Positions 17,573-26,234 of a DNA stretch of 64,000 nucleotides are shown piece after piece; the stretch's first letter is position 1; each line of letters starts with the position of its first letter. The notes beneath the pieces are model-generated. The model ran no database searches, was not told the DNA's origin, and saw nothing but the letters and a program-made list of their open reading frames with translations. Source of the stretch: Hoeflea sp038900095 (lineage in GTDB: Bacteria > Pseudomonadota > Alphaproteobacteria > Rhizobiales > Rhizobiaceae); the NCBI RefSeq assembly GCF_038900095.1, contig NZ_JBBMQQ010000002.1:310001-374000 (forward strand). Direction: 5' to 3'. Both the position numbers and the translations under genes were made by a program.

Positions 17573-18592
17573 ATGACGCTCATCACGTATCCGACGCGTG
17601 TCCATTTTGCTGATGATGTTGTGGAGATGGCGCTGCATTCCGAGCTGCAGCAGGGCGGATACAAGACGGCGCTTCTGATTTGCGACAAGTCCCTGGCCGA
17701 TACCGAATTCTACGAACGGGTCAGGGGTGGTTTGCCGCCCAGGATCAAGCCCAGCTTTCTTTGCCTGGAGGAGCATTCGGCACTTTCAGGCGTGGCGAAG
17801 AGCCTGCCCGGTCTTTACGACGGCGAGCAACTGGACGCGATCATCGCCTTTGGCAGCGTTCGTGCGTTGGAGATGGGGCGCAAGGCAAGGCGCGCACTGC
17901 AGGATGCAACCGGCCATCGGCCAATGCTTTATGCCATACCGGGCGTCGACGGGCTGCCAGATCCCTGCACACGGCAGATTGAAAGCTGGCGCAACGGTTT
18001 GCCTTCGGTGCTGATTTTTGATCCGGCCCTGATTCTTTCGACAACCTCGGTACAGACCATTCCATCGGCGATCGTCAGCCTGGTGCGGTGTATCGAGAGT
18101 TATCTCAGCGAGGCCTACAACCCGCCCGCCGACGGCATGGCGCTGGACGGTCTCATCCGCGCCGTGGCGGTTTTGGGTGCCTCGGAATTCGGCAGCGACC
18201 TGACCATTCGCCGGGAACTCATGGCGGCATGCCTGAATGCAGCGCTGGCCCAGGAGAAAGGTATCGGCCCGACGCAGCTTCTCTCGCGGGCCCTGGCATC
18301 TGAATGCCAGACCGTGAAGACCGCCGACGCGGCACGGCTGTTGTTGCCCGGAATCATCAAGGTGACCGAACATGACAGCCGGAAGGAAGCCATCCTGCAG
18401 CAGATCATCGCACCCGAAGCGCCAGATCTCGATCAGGCACTCAGGGAGTTCCTGTCCCGCATCCCGCTTTCCTCGCGGCTTTCCGAAATGGGAGCCGTCC
18501 CGCAAAACCTGCAACACGCCATTCAAGCCATATCCGGGCGCAACGACATTACCGAGACTGCGGCGGTTGCCGCTCTCGAAGATGTTTACTGA
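17573..18592 (+). CDS. Iron-containing alcohol dehydrogenase-like protein lacking metal ligands
   Basis: A 339-residue protein that follows the fold order of Fe-ADH/maleylacetate reductase: an N-terminal VHFADDVVE, DAIIAFGSVRALEMGRKA (usual GGGSxxDxAK), YAIPG (usual PTTAGTGSE), IESYLSEAYNPPADGMAL, and ARLLLPGIIKV. The usual metal-binding positions are all changed. The Asp and His of DALxHAIEAY are V168 and R172; the HALAH histidine is replaced near T234/Q235; the HG histidine is K249. The glycine-rich cofactor loop is also degenerate. It therefore cannot be a normal Fe/Zn-dependent alcohol dehydrogenase. It is followed 12 bp later by an aldehyde dehydrogenase. It could be a pseudoenzyme, a binding partner, or a lyase-like variant; the frame is intact with no decay. 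Confidence 0.75.
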   Translation: MTLITYPTRVHFADDVVEMALHSELQQGGYKTALLICDKSLADTEFYERVRGGLPPRIKPSFLCLEEHSALSGVAKSLPGLYDGEQLDAIIAFGSVRALEMGRKARRALQDATGHRPMLYAIPGVDGLPDPCTRQIESWRNGLPSVLIFDPALILSTTSVQTIPSAIVSLVRCIESYLSEAYNPPADGMALDGLIRAVAVLGASEFGSDLTIRRELMAACLNAALAQEKGIGPTQLLSRALASECQTVKTADAARLLLPGIIKVTEHDSRKEAILQQIIAPEAPDLDQALREFLSRIPLSSRLSEMGAVPQNLQHAIQAISGRNDITETAAVAALEDVY

Positions 18593-18604
18593 AGGACCAC
18601 AGCA

Positions 18605-20035
18605 ATGAAACCAATGCTGATCGGTGGTGAATGGGTCACCACATCGCACGGTGTCGAGAACATCAATCCCTCGGATATCAGCGATGTTGTCGATATCTAC
18701 GCGCAGGCAGGCAGAGCCGAGACGCAGCAGGCGATCGCCGCCGCACAGGCGGCAGCCCCGCAATGGGCGCTGAGCGGTCCCCAGGAAAGGCACGACATCC
18801 TTCACCGTGCGGGGGACGAAATCCTGGCGCGAAAGCAGGAGCTTGGCGAACTCCTGGCCCGTGAGGAAGGCAAGGTCCTGCCGGAAGCGATTGCCGAGGT
18901 TCAGCGCGCAGGCCAGATATTCCTGTTCTTTGCCGCCGAGGCCTTGCGCCAGCGCGGCGAGATCGTGGCGTCGGTCCGGCCAGGGGTCGGGGTCGAGATC
19001 ACCCGTGAACCGGTCGGCGTGGTTGGCATCATTGCGCCCTGGAACTTCCCGATAGCGATCCCTGCCTGGAAAATTGCTCCGGCGCTTTGTTACGGCAACG
19101 CGGTTGTGTTCAAGCCGGCGGAGCTGGTGCCGGGGTCCGCGTGGGCCTTGGCTGACATCCTGCACCGGGCCGGCGTGCCGGCAGGCGTGTTCAACCTGGT
19201 CATCGGTGCCGGCTCGGTCGTCGGCCAAACCATGCTGGATGACGAGCGCATCGATGCGATCACGTTCACCGGATCGCAGGCTACCGGTACGCGGGTCGCC
19301 AGCGCCAGCCTGCCGTTCATGCGCAAGATCCAGCTCGAAATGGGCGGCAAGAACCCGTTGGTGGTGCTTGATGACGCTGATCTCGATCTCGCAGTCCAGT
19401 GTGCTGTCGACGGCGCCTTCTTCTCGACCGGACAACGCTGCACGGCGTCATCGCGCCTGGTCGTCACACAAGGCATCCACGACCGCTTTGTCAGCGCCGT
19501 TGCCGAGCGGCTTGCGTCCCTGCGTGTCGGCCACGCACTTGATGCCGCCACGCATATCGGTCCGGTGGCCGATGCGGCCCAGCTTGCGCAGGATCTGGAC
19601 TATATCGCCATCGCCCGGTCGCAGGGAGCACATCTGCGCCAGGGCGGAGAGCTCGTCCGGCGTGAGACTGAAGGTTACTTTTTGTCACCTGCATTGTTGA
19701 CGGAAACTCTACCGGCGATGCGGATCAATTGTGAGGAAGTCTTTGGCCCCGTGGCTTCGGTCATCAGGGTGCGGGACTATGAGGAAGCCCTGTTCGTCGC
19801 CAACGATACCGAGTTTGGACTGAGTGCCGGTATCTGCACGACGAGTTTGAAATATGCCAATGATTTCAAACGCAAATCGCAAGCCGGCATGGTCATGGTC
19901 AACCTGCCGACAGCCGGCGTCGATTATCATGTGCCGTTTGGCGGGCGCAAGGCGTCGAGCCATGGTTCTCGCGAACAAGGCAGCCATGCGGCCGAATTCT
20001 TCACCATTGTAAAGACCGCCTATACTGCCGCTTAA
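18605..20035 (+). CDS. NAD(P)-dependent aldehyde dehydrogenase
   Basis: A 476-residue ALDH-superfamily enzyme of normal length. It has the cofactor-binding PWNFPIAIPAWKIAPAL, the FTGSQATG motif, the general-base Glu in LEMGGKNP (about E245), and the catalytic Cys in FSTGQRCTAS (about C279). EEVFGPVASVIRV follows. It closely resembles alpha-ketoglutarate-semialdehyde/succinate-semialdehyde-type enzymes, but the substrate cannot be decided. AAGGACC precedes the ATG. It lies 12 bp after the metal-ligand-less Fe-ADH-like gene, so both likely act in one step or complex. It would oxidise an aldehyde intermediate of the compound imported by the Liv system. Confidence 0.93.
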   Translation: MKPMLIGGEWVTTSHGVENINPSDISDVVDIYAQAGRAETQQAIAAAQAAAPQWALSGPQERHDILHRAGDEILARKQELGELLAREEGKVLPEAIAEVQRAGQIFLFFAAEALRQRGEIVASVRPGVGVEITREPVGVVGIIAPWNFPIAIPAWKIAPALCYGNAVVFKPAELVPGSAWALADILHRAGVPAGVFNLVIGAGSVVGQTMLDDERIDAITFTGSQATGTRVASASLPFMRKIQLEMGGKNPLVVLDDADLDLAVQCAVDGAFFSTGQRCTASSRLVVTQGIHDRFVSAVAERLASLRVGHALDAATHIGPVADAAQLAQDLDYIAIARSQGAHLRQGGELVRRETEGYFLSPALLTETLPAMRINCEEVFGPVASVIRVRDYEEALFVANDTEFGLSAGICTTSLKYANDFKRKSQAGMVMVNLPTAGVDYHVPFGGRKASSHGSREQGSHAAEFFTIVKTAYTAA

Positions 20036-20169
20036 GGTGAATATTTGCATGAATACACGCGGGAAAACAAAGGGATTACGAAATAACCTAGAGTATGAAT
20101 TTTATGCCTTATGGCTTGCCAATGGCGGTTTTCTACGCCCAGTCTGGTGAGTGTTAAGGGAGCACTGAT

Positions 20170-21054
20170 ATGCTGACGCCTCGGCGCAGCGCGATTTGGG
20201 AGGATCGCTCGGTGAGTTATGCAGTCTCAGTTTACCACGGTGAATTCGGCCGCGCAGCGCTGTATCACCTGGACAAGACAATCGTCACCCATGCGCATCG
20301 CGAGGGGCATCTGATTTTCTACGTTGACGGTGCTGACGCGCAGGTTGAAGTCGGGGAGGAGATGACCGATCTCAACGCTCGCTACGGCACGGCAGTCAGT
20401 CCGTGGGAACCGCACAGCTTTCAGGTTGAAGAGGGCACCGCCCAGTTGTGTCTGGTGCTTTACATCAAGCCGATGTGGTTTCTCGAAAACAGCCCATCCG
20501 CCGAATTCGCCCTGCGGTTCGGCAATCGGAGGCTGCGCCTGACCCCGGAGATCAATGATCTCGTCATGCGCCTGACCTCTCTTCTGCTCGATGATGACCA
20601 GCGTGTGCCGTTTGACCAGCTGTTGTTCGGCCTGACGAAAGCCAGTTTCGACCATTCCTGGCAGACCGTGGTTGAAAACTGCCGCACGGAATCCCTGCGG
20701 CGGTTTACCGATTTCCGGGTTCGCCGGTCGTTGCGCCTGATCCAGGAATGCGTCGGCGACAATTTCGAACTTGAAGTTCTGGCACGGCAGGTGGGGTTGT
20801 CCCGGCCGCATTTCTTCAAACTGTTCAAGCAGCATGTTGGCGTTACGCCGAATGTTTACATGAACACGTTGCGAAGCGAGCGGGCGATTGACTCCCTGCT
20901 GACCGGCGGCAAGTCGATTACCGACATCGCGTTTGACCTTGGGTTTTCGTCCCAGGCGAGCTTCACCCGGTTCTTCTCGTCCAATGTCGGCATATCGCCC
21001 AGCGACTATCGAAGGGTTGCCCACGTCAACCCGCCGTCTTTTCCGATGATGTGA
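20170..21054 (+). CDS. AraC/XylS-family transcriptional regulator
   Basis: A 294-residue regulator. The N-terminal cupin-like sensing half includes THAHREGHLIFYVDG and PWEPHSFQVEEG. The C-terminal double helix-turn-helix has LEVLARQVGLSRPHFFKLFK and ITDIAFDLGFSSQASFTRFF, with the usual GISPSDYR ending. GGGAG lies 7 nt before the ATG. A second possible start, GTG at 20212 with GGGAGG, would shorten the protein by 14 residues. It lies between the aldehyde dehydrogenase and the Liv permease genes, so it probably activates this block in response to the substrate or an intermediate. Confidence 0.92.
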   Translation: MLTPRRSAIWEDRSVSYAVSVYHGEFGRAALYHLDKTIVTHAHREGHLIFYVDGADAQVEVGEEMTDLNARYGTAVSPWEPHSFQVEEGTAQLCLVLYIKPMWFLENSPSAEFALRFGNRRLRLTPEINDLVMRLTSLLLDDDQRVPFDQLLFGLTKASFDHSWQTVVENCRTESLRRFTDFRVRRSLRLIQECVGDNFELEVLARQVGLSRPHFFKLFKQHVGVTPNVYMNTLRSERAIDSLLTGGKSITDIAFDLGFSSQASFTRFFSSNVGISPSDYRRVAHVNPPSFPMM

Positions 21055-21146
21055 AACCCGAACAGACTTGTGGGTATGCGGTTTGCGCAGCCCAACGCCT
21101 AATGTCCTCTCATGGCTCCGGATAAGGAGTGAGGAGGAGAAGTCAG

Positions 21147-22214
21147 GTGAGTAATGGTCGCCCCATGGACGGCGCAGCTGTGCCGGACCCGCGCAGCGGG
21201 CCAGTCAGGAAGTTTGCCAGCCGGCATCCCGTCTGGTCGGCGATCATCGTACTGGCGGTTGCCGTACTTCTCTGGTTGATCTTTGCGATATGGCCCGAGG
21301 GCCTGGTCGATGCCATCGGCAAAAAGAAGATCTTTCTCAACGCGTTGTTCAACGGCATCACCCTGGGTGGGCTCTACTTTCTTGTCGCCAGCGGTTTTAC
21401 CCTGATTTTCGGGCTCATGCAGAATGTCAATCTCGCCCACGGGACGCTCTATCTGATGGGCGGTTACGTGGGATTTCATGCCGCGAAGATCACGGGCTAC
21501 TGGCTGCTGGCGTTTCCGGTGGCCTTTATCGTGGTCGGCGCCTTCGGCATATTGCTGCAGCTGTTCGTCTTCCGCCGGATGGAAGGCGAAGACCTGCGTC
21601 AGACCCTGGTTACAATCGGTATCTCCGTGGTCGTGGCGGACCTCATGCTGTGGGGCTTTGGCGGCGACTTCATCAACATCTCGCCCCCGTCATGGCTGTC
21701 CGGCCCTGTGACGACATTCCTGGTGACCGCCCAGCGCAGCTCGGGCGAGCTGGTGCTGCTCAAGTACCCGATGGTCCGGATTGTCATTTTCCTGGCCGCG
21801 GTTGTGCTGGGCATTGCCATGTGGCTGGCGCTCAACAAGACCCGGATCGGCATGATGATCCGTGCCGGGGTGGATGACCGCGAGATGCTGTCCGCCACCG
21901 GCGCCCGTATCCAGATTGTCTTTGTCGGTGTGTTTGCCTTCGGCGCGGGGCTTGCGGGAATGGCCGGCGTGGTCGGCGGAACATTCCAGTCGGTCGCGCC
22001 GGGAGAGGATATCCGCTTCCTGCTTGCCAGCCTCGTTGTCGTCATCGTCGGCGGCATGGGCTCGATCCCCGGCGCTGCTCTGGGCGCCCTGCTGATCGGC
22101 CTCGCCGAGCAGTTCGGGTCTGTCTATTTCCCGACCTACGCCGTCGTGCTGACGTTCGTCATCATGATTGTCGTCCTTGCATTCCGCCCGCAGGGCCTGT
22201 TGGGGAAGGCGTAG
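21147..22214 (+). CDS. livH: Branched-chain-type ABC permease LivH
   Basis: A 355-residue inner-membrane permease. After a hydrophilic N-terminal leader of about 35 residues come eight or more hydrophobic helices. LNALFNGITLGGLYFLVASG is the typical LivH start; NVNLAHGTLYLMGGYVG and GGMGSIPGAALGALLIG are conserved later segments. GTG at 21147 is chosen because AGGAGGAG lies 7 nt upstream; the GTG at 21129 sits within the SD itself. LivM follows after 3 bp. With LivM, LivG and the fused LivF it forms the transporter for the compound bound by the 16234 protein. Confidence 0.9.
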   Translation: MSNGRPMDGAAVPDPRSGPVRKFASRHPVWSAIIVLAVAVLLWLIFAIWPEGLVDAIGKKKIFLNALFNGITLGGLYFLVASGFTLIFGLMQNVNLAHGTLYLMGGYVGFHAAKITGYWLLAFPVAFIVVGAFGILLQLFVFRRMEGEDLRQTLVTIGISVVVADLMLWGFGGDFINISPPSWLSGPVTTFLVTAQRSSGELVLLKYPMVRIVIFLAAVVLGIAMWLALNKTRIGMMIRAGVDDREMLSATGARIQIVFVGVFAFGAGLAGMAGVVGGTFQSVAPGEDIRFLLASLVVVIVGGMGSIPGAALGALLIGLAEQFGSVYFPTYAVVLTFVIMIVVLAFRPQGLLGKA

Positions 22215-22217
22215 ATC

Positions 22218-23282
22218 ATGACCGTTCTCGACAGATCCGAAGAGCCGGCCGGCGAAGTCCGCAACTGGTTGGAGCGTGTGCCGCCAGCCTACTGGGTTCT
22301 CGGGCTGCTGCTGCTGGTTGTTCCTGCCTTCGTCAGTGACTTCGTCATGTTCCAGATTTTCGGCTGGGCATTCATTCTCGGCCTGATCGCCCTGAGCCTG
22401 ATGTTTCTGGGTGGTTATGGCGGCATGGTCAGCCTGGCGCAGATGGCCCTTGCAGGCTTTGCCGGGTACATGGTGGCCATCTTCGGAGACAGTGCCATTT
22501 CCGGCATTTCGCAAGGCTGGCCCTGGTGGATCACCATCCCGCTTGCCCTGGCACTGACCGTTGTCGTCTCCTGCGCCGTTGGCTGGCTCGCTGTCCGCAC
22601 GGTGGGGATCTATACCATCATGATCACGCTGGCGATCGCCGCAGCGTTCTTCTACTTCACCCGCCAGAACTACGATCTGTTCAATGGCTTTCAGGGCTTC
22701 AACACGGTTCTTCCGCCGGAACTGTTCGGCGTGAACTGGCGCGGACCGGTCGCGTTCTACTATCTCTCGCTGTTCTGGGCCGTCGCGGGCTACGGCGCCG
22801 TGCTCTATGTCAGCCGCGCCCCCTTCGGTCTTGCGCTTCAGGGCGTTCGCGACAATCCGCGCCGGATGGCAGCGCTTGGCTACAATGTTACCGCGCACCG
22901 GGTTTCCGCCTATGCATTTGCCGGCCTGATCGCCGGGGTCGGCGGCATCCTGCTGACCTGGCAATCCTCACAGATTTCTCCGGGAACAGTGGGTATCGGG
23001 GCTGCGATCGACATTCTGGTCATTGCCGTGATCGGTGGCCTGGGTCACCCGATAGGGGCCTTCATCGGTGCCTTTATCTACGTTCTTCTGAAGACCTTCG
23101 CGGTTGACGTGCTGGTGGTTCTGGGGCTGGCCGGCGAGCGCTTCCAGCTGGTTATCGGCATCGGGTTCCTGCTCATCGTCTTTTTCTCGCCTGACGGCAT
23201 TCTCGGTCTGTGGGCGCGTCTGCGTGCACGCAGCAACCGGGATCCGCTCACCGGGCAGGACCGTGGAGGTGACCGGACATGA
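22218..23282 (+). CDS. livM: Branched-chain-type ABC permease LivM
   Basis: A 354-residue permease with the LivM layout: helices from about residue 25, GGYGGMVSLAQMALAG near 75, TVGIYTIMITLAIAAAFF near 135, and VIGGLGHPIGAFIGAFIY near 275. LRARSNRDP and a polar tail end the protein. The stop overlaps the LivG start (ATGA). It is the partner of LivH in the membrane channel. Confidence 0.9.
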   Translation: MTVLDRSEEPAGEVRNWLERVPPAYWVLGLLLLVVPAFVSDFVMFQIFGWAFILGLIALSLMFLGGYGGMVSLAQMALAGFAGYMVAIFGDSAISGISQGWPWWITIPLALALTVVVSCAVGWLAVRTVGIYTIMITLAIAAAFFYFTRQNYDLFNGFQGFNTVLPPELFGVNWRGPVAFYYLSLFWAVAGYGAVLYVSRAPFGLALQGVRDNPRRMAALGYNVTAHRVSAYAFAGLIAGVGGILLTWQSSQISPGTVGIGAAIDILVIAVIGGLGHPIGAFIGAFIYVLLKTFAVDVLVVLGLAGERFQLVIGIGFLLIVFFSPDGILGLWARLRARSNRDPLTGQDRGGDRT

Positions 23283-24076
23283 ATGCTGCGACACTCAACC
23301 CCGGTCAGGCCGGAGTGGAAAAAGGGGCAGGATTTGCGCTGGAATTGCGCGATGTGTCCAAGTCATTCGGCGCGCTCCAGGCGCTTGGCGGGATCAACAT
23401 CCAGGTCGGTCCGGGGGAGCGCCGCGCGGTGCTGGGATCGAACGGCGCGGGCAAGACCACGCTGTTCAACTGCATTACCGGGGATTTTGCGCCGACTTCG
23501 GGTGCGATCAGGTTTTTCGGTGAGGATGTCACCGGGTTCCCGGCTCACGAGCGGATCAGGCGGGGGCTGCGGCGGACCTACCAGATATCGCTGCTGTTCA
23601 GCGGCTTGACGGTTCTCGACAATGTTTATCTGGCCTGCCGTGGCGTGTCGCGCGGGCGCTTTTCCTTCCTCCGGCCGCGCCGCTCGGATCCGCTCGTGCA
23701 GACGGCGGAAGAGCTGGTTGAGACGGTCAACCTGGCCGATGTGCGCAACACCAATGTGAGCGATCTTTCCTATGGCCAGCAGCGCCAGCTGGAGATCGCC
23801 ATGGCGCTGTCGGGAGCTCCCCGGTTCATCCTGTTTGACGAGCCAGCCGCGGGATTGTCGCCAACAGAGCGCCGCGAACTGATCAGCATTCTCAACCGGC
23901 TGCCAAGCCATGTCGGTTTCATCATCATCGAGCACGACATGGATGTTGCGCTGCGCGTCAGCGAGCAGGTGACGATGATGCACAACGGCCGCATCTTCAA
24001 GGAAGGCAAGCCGGCCGAGATCGAGGACGATCCTGAGGTTCAGGCCCTTTATCTGGGAGGTGAAGCGCATGGCTGA
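23279..24076 (+). CDS. livG: Liv-type ABC ATP-binding protein LivG
   Basis: A 265-residue ATPase: Walker A GSNGAGKT at about 53-60, Q-loop region RTYQISLLFSGLTV, signature LSYGQQRQLEIA, Walker B FILFDEPAAGLSP, and switch His in IIIEHDMDV. The insert between Q-loop and signature is short and includes the SRGRFSFLRPRR stretch. It lies between livM and the fused livF-UPF0261 gene, with overlaps on both sides, so the operon is tightly coupled. Confidence 0.92.
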   Translation: MNAATLNPGQAGVEKGAGFALELRDVSKSFGALQALGGINIQVGPGERRAVLGSNGAGKTTLFNCITGDFAPTSGAIRFFGEDVTGFPAHERIRRGLRRTYQISLLFSGLTVLDNVYLACRGVSRGRFSFLRPRRSDPLVQTAEELVETVNLADVRNTNVSDLSYGQQRQLEIAMALSGAPRFILFDEPAAGLSPTERRELISILNRLPSHVGFIIIEHDMDVALRVSEQVTMMHNGRIFKEGKPAEIEDDPEVQALYLGGEAHG

Positions 24077-26231
24077 GTCCCGCTCCGGCACCCCTATCCT
24101 CGAAGTCCGCGATCTCCACGTCAATTACGGCCAATCGCGCGCACTGCAGGGCGTCGACCTGACGCTGGGCTCGGGCGTTCTGTCCGTGGTCGGCCGCAAC
24201 GGCATGGGCAAGACGACGCTGTGCAAAGCCATCATGGGCCTGGTTCCCACGACTTCCGGGTCGATTGCCTTCAATGGGCAGAACCTTGCCGGGCTGTCTT
24301 CGTCCGAAATTGCCCGCCTGGGCATTGGCTATGTGCCGCAGGGACGGCGGCTTTGGAAATCGCTTACCGTCGATGAGCATCTGCGGCTCGTCGCCACCAA
24401 GGGCGGAGCCTGGACGCCCGAACGCATCTACAGCGTCTTTCCGCGTCTGGCCGAGCGCAAGACCAACGGCGGCGCGCAGCTGTCCGGTGGTGAGCAGCAA
24501 ATGCTCGCGATCGGCCGGGCGCTGCTTCTCAATCCGAAGCTTCTGGTGATGGACGAGCCGACCGAAGGGCTGGCGCCGGTGATCGTCAACCAGGTGGCCG
24601 AGATGCTGGTCAACCTGGGGCGCGAGGGCGATATCGATGTTCTGGTGATCGAGCAGAATATCGGCGTGGCCTGCTCTGTCGCGGAACAGGTTGCCATCAT
24701 GGTCAATGGCAAGGTCAACCGCGTGATGGATGCGGGGGTGCTGGCCGCGGACCGCGACCTGCAGCAAGCCTTGCTCGGTGTCGGCCGTCATGCGCATGAC
24801 GAGACGCCTGCGAGCGAAACACCGGAAGCGCGCCCGGCGAGTGCCCCGGAAGCGCAGAAAATCACCAAGATATACGTGTCCAATCCGAAGCTGCCGACCC
24901 GCTGGAGCGCACCCGTCCCGATCAGTGTGATCCGGCAATCGGCAAGGACGGTCACGCCGGAAGCTGCTGCGGTCAAGACAGCGATGCCGCGCGTGGATAC
25001 CGGCCGGACCGGCGTCGTCTATATTTGCGGCACGCTTGATACCAAGGGCGACGAGTTGCGCTTCATGCGCGATATCATCAAGGCGCAGGGTGTGCGCGTG
25101 GCACTTGTCGATTTGTCGACAAGCGGCAAGCCTTCCGGCGCCGAAGTGCCGCCGACGGCCGTGGCCGGGTTCCACCCGCGCGGTAGCTCCGGTGTGTTTA
25201 CCGGGGATCGCGGAACCGCCGTCGCCGGCATGACGCTCGCTTTCGAACGCTGGATCGCGCAGCGAAACGATGTGGCCGGCCTGCTGGCCGCCGGCGGTTC
25301 CGGTGGAACGGCCATTGTTGCCCCGGCGTTTCGCGTGCCGCCGGTCGGTGTGCCGAAAATCATCGTCTCGACCGTCGCGTCGGGAAACACCGCCCAGTAT
25401 ATCGGCCCGTCCGACATCACCCTGATGCCTTCGGTTGCCGACGTTCAGGGGATCAACTCGATCACCCGCGAAGTGTTGGGGAACGCCGCCAATGCAATGG
25501 CGGGAATGGCCAAGGCGCGCAGTGCCGCGAAGCCTGTCGAAGACAAGCCAGCCATCGGCCTGACCATGTTCGGCGTAACGACACCCTGCGTCCAGGCCGT
25601 CGCCGCAAAGCTTGAAGCCGATTACGACTGCCTTGTCTTCCATGCCACCGGCACCGGCGGGCGGGCAATGGAGAAGCTGGTATCCTCGGGCATGCTGGCG
25701 GGCGTTCTGGATCTGACGACCACCGAAATCTGCGACATGGTCGCCGGCGGTGTGTTTGCAGCCGACGAGACCCGCTTTGACGCCATGATCGACAGCGGCG
25801 AGCCCTATATCGGCGCTTGCGGCGCGCTGGACATGGTGAATTTCAACGCGCCTGACACAGTGCCGGAGCGCTATCGCGGCAGGCTGTTCTACGAGCACAA
25901 TCCGCAGATCACGCTGATGCGGACCACCGTGGACGAGAACATCGCCATGGCCAAGTTCATCGGTGAAAAGCTCAACCAGATGAACGGTCCGGTGCGCTTC
26001 TTCCTGCCTGAAGGCGGTGTTTCGGCACTGGATGCGCCGGGCAAGCCGTTCTGGGATCCGGCCGCCGACAAGGCCTTGTTCGAAACGCTCGAGCAGACCG
26101 TGCGCCAGACGGCAAACCGGCAGCTGATCCGGGTTCCGCACAACATCAATGACCCCGCCTTCGCCGAGCTCGTGGTCAAGACTTTCCGGTCTTTCCACGC
26201 CCGCCCTTCACGACCAGCCAAGAGAGCCTGA
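24069..26231 (+). CDS. LivF-type ABC ATPase fused to a UPF0261 (Tm-1-like) domain
   Basis: A 720-residue two-domain protein. Residues 1 to about 240 are a LivF ATPase: Walker A GRNGMGKT (42-49), signature LSGGEQQ (138-144), Walker B MDEP (161-164), and EQNIGVA. An Ala/Pro-rich linker follows to about 310. From GVVYICGTLDTKGDELRFMR onward is a full UPF0261/Tm-1-like domain of about 400 residues, with AAGGSGGTAIVAPAF, MPSVADVQGINSI and FLPEGGVSALDAPGKPF. Tm-1 in tomato is an ATP-binding inhibitor of tobamovirus replication; the bacterial role is unknown. ATG at 24069 has GGGAGG 8 nt upstream. It overlaps livG by 8 bp and is 3 bp before its usual partner, the TIM-barrel protein. The fusion ties UPF0261 physically to an importer. 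Confidence 0.88.
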   Translation: MAESRSGTPILEVRDLHVNYGQSRALQGVDLTLGSGVLSVVGRNGMGKTTLCKAIMGLVPTTSGSIAFNGQNLAGLSSSEIARLGIGYVPQGRRLWKSLTVDEHLRLVATKGGAWTPERIYSVFPRLAERKTNGGAQLSGGEQQMLAIGRALLLNPKLLVMDEPTEGLAPVIVNQVAEMLVNLGREGDIDVLVIEQNIGVACSVAEQVAIMVNGKVNRVMDAGVLAADRDLQQALLGVGRHAHDETPASETPEARPASAPEAQKITKIYVSNPKLPTRWSAPVPISVIRQSARTVTPEAAAVKTAMPRVDTGRTGVVYICGTLDTKGDELRFMRDIIKAQGVRVALVDLSTSGKPSGAEVPPTAVAGFHPRGSSGVFTGDRGTAVAGMTLAFERWIAQRNDVAGLLAAGGSGGTAIVAPAFRVPPVGVPKIIVSTVASGNTAQYIGPSDITLMPSVADVQGINSITREVLGNAANAMAGMAKARSAAKPVEDKPAIGLTMFGVTTPCVQAVAAKLEADYDCLVFHATGTGGRAMEKLVSSGMLAGVLDLTTTEICDMVAGGVFAADETRFDAMIDSGEPYIGACGALDMVNFNAPDTVPERYRGRLFYEHNPQITLMRTTVDENIAMAKFIGEKLNQMNGPVRFFLPEGGVSALDAPGKPFWDPAADKALFETLEQTVRQTANRQLIRVPHNINDPAFAELVVKTFRSFHARPSRPAKRA

Positions 26232-26234
26232 ACC

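Noticed and set aside
23997..26198. Long open frame antisense to the LivF-UPF0261 gene (over 700 codons)
   Set aside because: It lies exactly opposite a clearly conserved gene in high-GC DNA. Its translation is rich in Arg, His, Gly and Asp, with no domain and no ribosome site, as expected for a shadow frame.
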